Shown: positions 26,303-35,500 of the stretch, one piece after another | How positions within the stretch are numbered: the first letter of the stretch is position 1 | Layout of the letters: each line of letters starts with the position of its first letter | Notes under the pieces: generated by a model | The model's input: only the letters and a program-made list of their open reading frames with translations | Database searches by the model: none | Told to the model about the DNA's origin: nothing | Position numbers and translations under genes: made by a program | NCBI GenBank assembly: GCA_026874595.1 | Contig: CM049310.1 | Span: 88,047,556-88,111,555 of the forward strand | Direction of reading: 5' to 3' | Length of the DNA stretch: 64,000 nt | Origin: Sipunculus nudus | Taxonomy: Eukaryota; Annelida; Sipuncula; Golfingiida; Sipunculidae

Positions 26303-26420
26303 AATGGGGGCTCGTCCAACGTGACGGTGAACTTTGTGGCCCAGGGAATTAGCTTACCAAACTGTGACTCCTGGGATAATTAGTCTTGTTCTAAAAGCAG
26401 AACGCTCTTAAGAGGGGGTG

Positions 26421-26562
26421 TGTTACGGGGTGACATAAAAGCGGACCGAACTGCGAACTTTTCTAGCGAAGCGGTTGGTACGCCGGACTTGTGTGCCACC
26501 GTAATGGGTTCGAATCCGGGTACGGTCCAATATTTCCCCCTGAATAATTTGTCTTCGTAACA
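26421..26562 (+). repeat. right LTR of the miniature element
   Basis: 142 bp. The A-box-like TAGCGAAGCGGTTGG is at 26464-26478 and an intact consensus B box GGTTCGAATCC is at 26507-26517, spaced as in a tRNA. The surrounding CCGGACTTG and CCGGGTACGG resemble anticodon- and T-arm sequence. Confidence 0.7.
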
Positions 26563-28689
26563 ACATCCTCCAGAGGAATTTAAACTTAAATTAAAAAAAA
26601 ATTAAAGAAATAAAATTTGATATTTAATCTTGTGGTTACATCTTAAGGGAGCACACCTGGCTAAACCCCTATATCTGAATTCAATCCAAAAGATGTCTTA
26701 ATTTTATTATAAATCCTAGCAAGTATACATTATTTTAAACCTATACAGAACATGCAGCGTTCTTTCTTATGATATACATATTTTTGAACTCTCCATTCAT
26801 TTCAACGTGATTTATGTAATATTAATTTTTTTAAAGGGTACACTAATTTAAGCAATCAGTAACGGTAAGCCACTTTTCGGTTGACCAATATTAAACTAAA
26901 TGAAAATATCCAAAAAGATTTTTTTTGGTCTACTGTGTGTATTTCTTGTTGAAAATGAATCAATATTAAAGATTTAAGATTTAACAATTCAAACGTTTTT
27001 TTGCTTACCGTCACTAAAAAAAATCCTTCCAACAAAAGTTAGCTTTTTTATGGTCTGCGCAGGATGTGATCGATGTGTATTATGTTTTATTCTTCCCGGG
27101 GTGTTTTCATCGGCGGCCCCGTGTGTTTATACTGTCACAAAGTTCACTTGAAACATTTAACTGACTTTTGACCTTGGTCGCTGAACTCGTTCCAGCATGT
27201 GTAAGAGTCATATATAAGGCCAGACCTTTAAATTTAGCGTTTTTGGAACATTTGTTTGAAAGTTTTCAGGAAGAAAAAATTTTAAGAAGTTAAAAAATTC
27301 TGGCCTGAAAGAACGAAAAGTGGAGTCGGGTTACGAGCTGATCTGGTTGACCCCAGCAAGCCCGCATCGGCTCCCTCAACAATGACAAAAGATAAGAAGG
27401 TTAGTTTCCCGGTATTTGGCCTCCAAATATTGTAATGAGAAATATAAGGAATGTCTTTGAATGTATTTGTAGACGCCACACCAAGCCAGGCGCAAATTCA
27501 AGTTATCCCCAAGGACACCTTCCCAGGTTAGCTCCAGAACGACCAGCACCCGGGGCTAAGTCGAGAAGTCGGACGATCCAGCAGAGCACCAGGACCCTCG
27601 CCCACTCCGTGATGAGGGCCAGAACATCCCAGCCATACACCAGCACATATACAGACAGTTTGACACTAATCTAGAACCATTATTTTGAGTGAAGACTGAG
27701 TAAAGTCCTCCATAGACTGGAATCTGTCCTTAGTGAACACTTTTTCAACGAGCAGCACGGCAAAGTCAACAGGGCTAAAACTGTAAAACGACAACTAATA
27801 GTAAAGGGACAGGCTGACACGAAAGTAAACATAGTTCGTCATAATGCATTCTAAAGCGATGTTTATCCAATTGAGTCCACATGTTAAAACCATGTTGTCT
27901 TAGTACAAATGTCAATCAAGTTTCAACTTGGCTGTAACATTACCAGTTAAAACGTGTAAAATGGCAATAGAGAATGTTATGTTAACGACAGGCAAAGGTT
28001 GAAAACTGAAGTATTATTTGTGTTATTTGGGATTGTTCGACACCGTTTCAACTCTGACTAGTCATTAGTTTGACGAAAATCTTGATAAATTATGAAGAAA
28101 TGCATGCTTTACGAATTTTGGCACTTTCCACCTTTAATATTAGTGGTAGATATTGGTTGTAAAATAATATTTGATGATTGTAGGAAATGAAACAACTGAT
28201 GATCGGTTATTAATCAATCATTTTACATCCCTTATTTGTTACCGTGAAATCTGCTGCATAGAATTGTACCTAACATTTCTTCCGAGTAATTTCAGTTTGA
28301 CCTGTACATCACGCTGAAATAGGTCAAGTTAACTGCCTAGTTGATGACACTTAACTATAGTTCGCTGCATGATATTAAGTTTTAATGCTGTTCGCTAATT
28401 TTTGTCCGCTATTTCTTGTATCTCACAGGGTTAGATTTATTTTCTGAATGAAAGGACTTCTTTGTGTGTGTATACATTATCTTTTTTTGATCGATTATGC
28501 AAAGAGGCAACAAATTTAATCGATTATAATAAAAAGTGACCCATGGATCATGACGCTCAGCTGACAAGCATGACCTGTATTTAAAACCTGATGGTATACC
28601 ATATGGTATCTGACAATACTTGGAAGATGGAAGGTTTGGGATGAAAGGTCTGACTTGAAATGCATCCACAACTTTTTTCAAGAAGCTGG
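26563..28689. other. unassigned DNA between mobile elements
   Basis: No recognised gene. A GC-richer stretch at 27450-27620 gives a 79-codon Arg/Ser/Pro-rich plus-strand frame without motifs. The rest is AT-rich. Confidence 0.4.
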
Positions 28690-29035
28690 TCCTGTGACAT
28701 TGACCTTTGACCCTAAGACCTTAATATCAAAAAGTTTGTTCCTCTATTGACATGTAAGGTTTGGGATGATTATTTTGGCTTTAAGAATTAATTCTGGGAG
28801 GTGCAAACACACCCCGTAACTCAGAGAATATAGGTCACAGTGACCTAATTTCAGATCTGCAAGGAGATCTTTTTAGAACCTCTAAGACTGCATAGGGTTC
28901 ATGTATATAGCCCTTACAGTTACAATTTGTGCCCCTGCTAACAGCCGGACGGCTGGCCGGACGGACAGACGGAAAGACGACAAAGACCCATCGCTATAGC
29001 ACAGCATGACTAAAAGTCAGCTGAGCTAAATAACG
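28690..29035 (+). repeat. interspersed repeat with nuclear-receptor-type sites
   Basis: Contains TGACCTTTGACC at 28701-28712 (a perfect DR1 on the minus strand) and AGGTCACAGTGACCT at 28832-28846 (a perfect consensus estrogen-response palindrome). It ends in a GACGGACAGACGG stretch and AAAGTCAGCTGAGCTAAA. The latter segments resemble the 3' part of widespread invertebrate repeats, but a repeat library is needed to name the family. Confidence 0.5.
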
Positions 29036-29089
29036 ATCAATCATCCATACAATCGATTTTCTGGCACACCACTAGTAACTAGACATTTC

Positions 29090-30692
29090 TTGGCACCGCA
29101 GGTGCCAAAGTATCCCCAGACAATTAATCCCCCCTCCCTTAAGAATAGGCCCCCATCTTCAGCAAAAATTAATATCAGACCACACTCATAGAAAAGGTCA
29201 CTCTCATAGAAAAGGTCATGACCCCAATTTCAATATAGATCATCCCCTAACCCGTGTCTATGTATATGCATAATATGAAAGAAATCTGTCCATTAGTTTT
29301 GGACTCATAATGCTCACAGTACTGTTAAATGGCAATGATGGGGTACTAAACGGCACGAAAACAAGTAAAAGAATAACAGGTGGTGCTATCAGTTTCCGGT
29401 ACATGACAAAACTATCCAAGATCTTCGGTCAAGTTGATTTTTGGACCAATCAATGCATCCCTTATTGAGATATTAATGATTTTGTGTGGTTTTCACTATA
29501 TATGGCAATATTCAAGGTCAATGCCACTCTCATAGGAAAGGTCATGACCCCAATTTGAATAAACATCATCCCACAACCCATATCTATGTATATGCATAAT
29601 ATGAAAGAAATCTGTCCATTAGTTTTTGAATTATAATGCTCACAGTACTGTTAAGTGGCAATTATGGGGTCTTAAACGGCACGAAAACAAGTAAAAGAAT
29701 GCAAGGTGGCGCCACCTGTTTCTGACAATACTATCCAATATCATCGACCAAGTTGATTTTTGGACCAATCCATGCATCCCTTATTGAGATATTAATGATT
29801 TTGTGTAATTTTCAACATATATGGCAATATTCAAGGTCAAGGCCACTCTAATAGGAAAGGTCATGACCCCAATATATATATACATCATCCCATAACCCAT
29901 GTCTATGTATATGCATAATATGAAAGAAATCTGTCCATTAGTTTTTGACTTATAATGCTGACAGTACTGTTAGGTGGCAATGATGGGGTATTAAACGGCA
30001 CGAAAACAAGTAAAAGAATAACAGGTGGCGCCACCTGTTTCCGGTACATGACATTACTATCCAAGATCTTCAGTCAAGTTGATTTTTGGACCAAACCATG
30101 CATCGCTTATTGAGAAATTAATGATTTTGTGTGATTTTTACCATATATGGCAAAATTCAAGGTCAAGGCCACTCTCATAGAAAAGGTCATGACACCAATT
30201 TATATAAACATCATCCCATAACCCATATCTATGTATATGCATAATATAAAAGAAATCTGTCCATTAGTTTTTGACTTATAATGCTAACAGTACTGTCAAG
30301 TAGCAATTTTGGGAGTCTTAAACCGCACGAAAACAAGTAAAGAATAATAGGTGGCGCCACCAGTTTCTGGAACATGACAACCCTATCCATGATCTTCCAT
30401 CAACTTGATTTTGGGATCAATCCATGCAAGATTTCTTGAGATATTTAAGAATTTGTGTGATTTCTCCAAAAATTGGACCTATTCAAGGTCAAGGACACTC
30501 TCCTTTTCAAGTTCATGACCTCATTTTAAATAGGCGTCGTCCTCTCACCCATATCTATACATATACCAAGTTTGGTTAAGATCCGTGAAATATTTTTGGA
30601 GTTATCGCGCCAACAAGATTTATATGCGACGGCGGCGGCGGCGGCGGCACCAGTATGAAAACATAGTATCCCGCGACTTTGTCTGGGGATAC
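29090..30692 (+). mobile_element. putative non-autonomous element enclosing a 326-bp tandem array
   Basis: Left end: a perfect 8-bp hairpin TTGGCACC-GCA-GGTGCCAA (29090-29108) followed by AGTATCCCCAGACAA. Right end: TTGTCTGGGGATAC (30679-30692), the reverse complement of that 14-15 bp motif. Between them lie about 4.3 tandem units and a (CGG)n run at 30629-30648. No open frame. The inverted ends suggest a DNA-transposon-like or composite satellite element. A target-site duplication was not established. Confidence 0.5.
29190..30610 (+). repeat. tandem array of 319-326 bp units
   Basis: The anchor GGTCATGACC recurs at 29214, 29540, 29859 and 30185 and, degenerate, at 30511. Each unit has TATGTATATGCATAATATGA, CATTAGTTTTTGA, CGGCACGAAAACAAG, a GGTGGCGCCACC palindrome (best at 30022-30037), and TCAAGGTCA at 29512, 29831, 30157 and 30483. 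Units are about 85-90% alike. Confidence 0.9.
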
Positions 30693-31499
30693 AGATATAT
30701 GATAGTATATACCCATGGAGAGTCAAAATCGAGCTAAAGAAATACTTCATATTTGCATATCTGTCTGGTTTATAAGACACTATTAATAGTATTTCCTCCA
30801 AAGGTAAAAATATGTTTAGTTGATCCTGCACTTTTGTCAATTATAAACCAATTAAATGTTTTCTTCGTTTCCAAAAAGAGACAATCTAACTTGTTATTAT
30901 GCTGTGCTTTTTACGGAATCTAGTCAGGATTTATTGACAGAACATCTGTATTTGTGTTGGTCCTGACAGCATGCATGCATATCAATATATAGGAACGTGG
31001 AGATTGTCGTAAACTCCTACGTAAAAACAAATGATAAACTTAAAAGTATTGTTTTCAAAGGAAAATTCTCAAATATGATCTATTGGTATTATAGATTTCC
31101 CATGGTCACTTTCCCTTTGTTAGTCTGCATGTTAGCGACTTTACTCACAAAAAGATCTGGAGGAATTTTGATGAAATGTTGTGGAGAAATCGCGTTATGC
31201 CAAAAGATGGTGATCTGGATTACCATCATATATTTTTTATATAAGGGATTCAATAGCATTGTGACTTACAGCTATTTCTTTGTCCGGTGCGAGAGCCAAA
31301 ACCATTTATAGGATGACTTTGTTCTGGAGCTCACCTGTGAACTGAATTGATAAGAAAAGGTTTATTTGGATTCTGACGCAGGTATGTGATCTTGGACTAC
31401 ATATCTCGTTACTGAATGTGTATATGTATAAGGAATGTCTAGAAAGTTCAGACGACTGCAATGCATGAAAAAGTGCAACACTATACATTACGACATAGG
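30693..31499. other. unassigned DNA between the repeat element and the Lhx2/9 3' end
   Basis: Holds a 104-codon hydrophobic plus-strand frame (30997-31311) that begins with GTG, not ATG, and has no recognisable domain. Nothing else is seen. Confidence 0.4.
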
Positions 31500-32277
31500 A
31501 CAACAGTTATTTATTGTTAACTATGTACATTAACTCGCCCGTCGGTCTTTGTAACACCTGTTTCAAGGCTTGTATAAGAAAATACTGCAGATTTGGTACG
31601 ATTAATGATAAATAAGTTCACACTGCTGTGATTGTTCTACAACAACAGTATGTAAGTACATGTACATGATTAGTGTGATGAAGTATAAAATTATGACCTC
31701 TCAGCACCGGCGTGCAGCCACGCCAACAATGACATCACAGCCACGCCTACAATGACGTCAGAACCACATGTACATTAAGTGTCCAAAAGTCACACGCAAA
31801 ACAACAACAATACTCAATAGTGTCTTGAGAAATGTTGGACACATCGTCCAGCAAATGAATTTGAACCTCAGTATATATGAAATGTCACGTTTCACTGGCG
31901 TTTCTTAGTTCTGTTCTTTCTTTGGTCTTCAGCATATTTGAAGCTGGTTCAAACTAGCTGAAAATATGGCTGCAGCCATCCGGGTCCTTTCTCTGCCGAT
32001 TCACGCCATATGAATATTCATGATCACATTAGATTGAGACAATGACCGAAAGTATTACAGTTTCACAATTTTCTCTTGCAGTCATACTTCGGAGTCAAAC
32101 ATGAGATAAACCAACCGGAAGCGGAAATCGTGATCAGACATGATGGCTGAAATAACTTCTTGTCAGCACATGCAGAGATGCATCCTGGGAGCACAGTTTA
32201 ATAAATAATGCTACACAATGTAAGATCAGGCGCAAGTCTGCTTTACTGAGATTACACAACAATTTTTCCTGTGCAGG
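31500..32277 (-). other. probable 3' untranslated and downstream region of Lhx2/9
   Basis: No open frame. On the minus strand an ATTAAA lies at 32197-32202 and an AATAAA at 31510-31515, so the transcript could end about 100 or about 770 nt after the stop. A tandem 23-bp duplication (31715-31760) carries a TGACATCA and a TGACGTCA site. Which signal is used cannot be told from sequence. Confidence 0.4.
31715..31760 (+). promoter_or_regulatory. tandem 23-bp duplication with CRE-like sites
   Basis: Two adjacent copies of CAGCCACGCCWACAATGACR + TCA differ at two bases. The second contains a full CRE palindrome TGACGTCA (31753-31760), the first TGACATCA. It is about 520 bp past the Lhx2/9 stop codon, either in the 3' UTR or just downstream. 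Confidence 0.4.
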
Positions 32278-32544
32278 TCAGTTGAGCGTGTTCATTGTGT
32301 TACCGAATAAATCACTGATGCTGTTTCCGCTTTGATGGTCTTCTTTCTCTGTAAATGCCGTGCTCTGGAGCTCGGACAAAGATGGCGTCGAACTAATGTC
32401 TGAGAAAGATGGCGACCGCTCGCCGTCAATTCCTCCGCTTCGGCTTTCGGACTTTCCTTCGGATGACCCTTGACCTGAACCGCTGTCCTGCTGTTGGCGG
32501 ATGAGATTGCGCCGGTACTTCGCTCGTGCATTTTGAAACCACAC
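32278..32544 (-). CDS. Lhx2/9: Lhx2/9 last coding exon: recognition helix and C-terminal tail
   Basis: The acceptor is CTTTTTCACCGCAG|GTGTGG. Translation starts [13 protein letters not shown], joining after homeodomain residue 46, an intron position shared with vertebrate Lhx2/9. The tail is rich in Ser, Gly and Glu and includes [13 protein letters not shown] and a terminal ISDLFGN, loosely like the TNLF end of vertebrate Lhx2/9. A TGA stop is at 32278-32280. The 435-bp intron upstream contains a full cAMP-response-like TGACGTCA at 32755-32762. Confidence 0.95.
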   Translation of the reverse strand: MWFQNARAKYRRNLIRQQQDSGSGQGSSEGKSESRSGGIDGERSPSFSDISSTPSLSELQSTAFTEKEDHQSGNSISDLFGNTMNTLN

Positions 32545-35500
32545 CTGCGGTGAAAAAGCGAAACTTAACTTTATAATTTGTTCAAAAATAGCCAGTACAA
32601 ATTGATAAAGAAGTAATAAATATCGACGTATAGTGTTACTTTAAGGCCATACAATATAAAACATGAAAGTTGCTTTTTGGATTATGTGAATTCAGTCATC
32701 TTTCGGATGATTTCTGGAATCGTTGTCGAGGTACCTGTACTCTGTTAATAAGTATGACGTCATAACGGCTACTATATTACATTTATATAGTCATATTTCT
32801 AAGCCATAATTATTGTTCAAGGAATAACTGATACTGCCAATAATATTTTTGTTTAACATTAACATTGTTTTGTAAAAATATATTTAGAACTTTGTCCACA
32901 ATGAAATTTGTACTGGCAGAGCGCAGATAATACAACGTATGCAGGATTTAAGTTCAGAAATTCTTTCAAATGTCCTCACCTGAAGGACTCTTTTAGAAAG
33001 GCCTGTTTTCTGTGACAACTGTTTCAGGTCCTTGGCGTCGGGGTTCTGATTCAGGGCAAAATACGACTTCATTGTGCGGAGTTGATGATGTTTGAAAGAA
33101 GTGCGCATGCGCTTCTGTCGGTGCTGCTGGGAAGGGTAGCCATCAGGGGACAACGCTGATCCGTCCAGGTCTCCGGGTCCTAGACCTAAAACAATCCAAC
33201 AGACATGTAAAAGTCATCAGGTCCTAGACCTAAAACAATCAAACAGACTTGTAAAAGTATTCAGGTCCTAGACCTAAAACAATCCAACAGACATGTAAAA
33301 GTCATTAGGTCCTAGACCTAAAACAATCAAACAGACATGTAAAAGTCATCAGGTCCTAGACCTAAAACAATCAAACAGACATGTAAAAGTCATCAGGTCC
33401 TAGACCTAAAACAATCAAACAGACATGTAAAAGTCATCAGGTCCTAGACCTAAAACAATCCAACAGACATGTAAAAGTCATCAGGTCCTAGACCTAAAAC
33501 AATCCAACAGACATGTAAAAGTCATAAGGTCCTAGATCTGAAACAATCCAACAGACATGTAAAAGTCATCAGGTCCTAGACCTAAAACAATCAAACAGAC
33601 ATGTAAAAGTCATCAGGTCCTAGACCTAAAACAATCAAACAGACATGTAAAAGTCATCAGGTCCTAGACCTAAAACAATCCAACAGACATGTAAAAGTCA
33701 TCAGGTCCTAGATCTGAAACAATCCAACAGACATGTAAAAGTCATCAGGTCCTAGACCTAAAACAATCCAACAGACATGAAAAAGTCATCAGGTCCTAGA
33801 CCTAAAACAATCAAACAGACATGTAAAAGTCATCAGGTCCTAGATCTAAAACAATCAAACAGACATGTAAAAGTCATCAGGTCCTAGACCTAAAACAATC
33901 AAACAGACATGTAAAAGTCATCAGGTCCTAGACTTAAAACAATCAAACAGACATGTAAAAGTCATCAGGTCCTAGACCTAAAACAATCCAACAGACATGT
34001 AAAAGTCATCAGGTCCTAGACTTAAAACAATCCAACAGACATGTAAAAGTCATCAGGTCCTAGACCTAAAACAATCCAACACATATGTAAAAGTCATCAG
34101 GTCCTAGACCTAAAACAATCCAACAGACATGTAAAAGTCATCAGGTCCTAGACCTAAAACAATCCAACAGACATGTAAAAGTCATCAGGTCCTAGACCTG
34201 AAACAATCAAACAGACATGTAAAAGTCATCAGGTCCTAGATCTGAAACAATCAAACAGACTTGTAAAAGTCATCAGGCCTAGACCTAAAACAATCCAACA
34301 GACATGTAAAAGTCATCAGGTCCTAGACCTAAAACAATCAAACAGACATGTAAAAGTCATCAGGTTCTAGACCTAAAACAATCATTCAGACTTGTAAAAG
34401 TCATCAGGTCCTAGACCTAAAACAATCAAACAGACTTGTAAAAGTCATCAGGTCCTAGACCTAAAACAATCCAACAGACATGTAAAAGTCATTAGGTCCT
34501 AGACCTAAAACAATCAAACAGACATGTAAAAGTCATCAGGTCCTAGACCTAAAATAATCCAACAGACATGTAAAAGTCATCAGGTCCTAGACTTAAAACA
34601 ATCAAACAGACATGTAAAAGTCATCAGGTCCTAGACCTAAAACAATCAAACAGACTTGTAAAAGTCATCAGGTCCTAGACCTAAAACAATCCAACAGACA
34701 TGTAAAAGTCATTAGGTCCTAGACCTAAAACAATCAAACAGACATGTAAAAGTCATCAGGTCCTAGACCTTAAACAATCCAACAGACATGTAAAAGTCAT
34801 CAGGTCCTAGACCTAAAACAATCCAACAGACATGTAAAAGTCATCAGGTCCTAGACCTAAAACAATCAAACAGACATGTAAAAGTCATCAGGTCCTAGAC
34901 CTAAAACAATCCAACAGACATGTAAAAGTCATCAGGTCCTAGATCTGAAACAATCAAACAGACTTGTAAAAGTCATCAGGTCCTAGACCTAAAACAATCC
35001 AACAGACATGTAAAAGTCATCAGGTCCTAGACCTAAAACAATCAAACAGACATGTAAAATTCATCAGGTTCTAGACCTAAAACAATCAAACAGACTTGTA
35101 AAAGTCATCAGGTCCTAGACCTAAAACAATCAAACAGACTTGTAAAAGTCATCAGGTCCTAGACCTAAAACAATCCAACAGACATGTAAAAGTCATTAGG
35201 TCCTAGACCTAAAACAATCAAACAGACATGTAAAAGTCATCAGGTCCTAGACCTAAAATAATCCAACAGACATGTAAAAGTCATCAGGTCCTAGACTTAA
35301 AACAATCAAACAGACATGTAAAAGTCATCAGGTCCTAGACCTAAAACAATCAAACAGACTTGTAAAAGTCATCAGGTCCTAGACCTAAAACAATCCAACA
35401 GACATGTAAAAGTCATTAGGTCCTAGACCTAAAACAATCAAACAGACATGTAAAAGTCATCAGGTCCTAGACCTTAAACAATCCAACAGACATGTAAAAG

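Larger units (their letters stand above)
26148..26562 (+). mobile_element. 415-bp miniature LTR retrotransposon (TRIM-like) with tRNA-like LTRs
   Basis: Two direct repeats, 155 and 142 bp, each start TGTTACG and end CGTAACA, the short inverted termini of an LTR. Only 118 bp separate them. Two bases after the left repeat, TGGGGGCTCGTCC (26305-26317) matches a tRNA-Pro-type primer binding site. Just before the right repeat, AAGAGGGGG forms a polypurine tract. No coding capacity, so it would depend on a larger element. Inside each LTR is a tRNA-like stretch with A and B boxes. No clear target-site duplication is seen. The alternative is two tandem tRNA-derived SINEs, but that does not explain the primer site and purine tract. 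Confidence 0.7.

Noticed and set aside
26421-26562. Functional tRNA gene
   Set aside because: A and B boxes are present, but the anticodon and acceptor stems do not form a clean cloverleaf by eye, and the unit is duplicated with LTR-like ends.
30997-31311. 104-codon hydrophobic plus-strand frame
   Set aside because: Begins with GTG, no recognisable motif, AT-rich composition, and no splice or promoter context.
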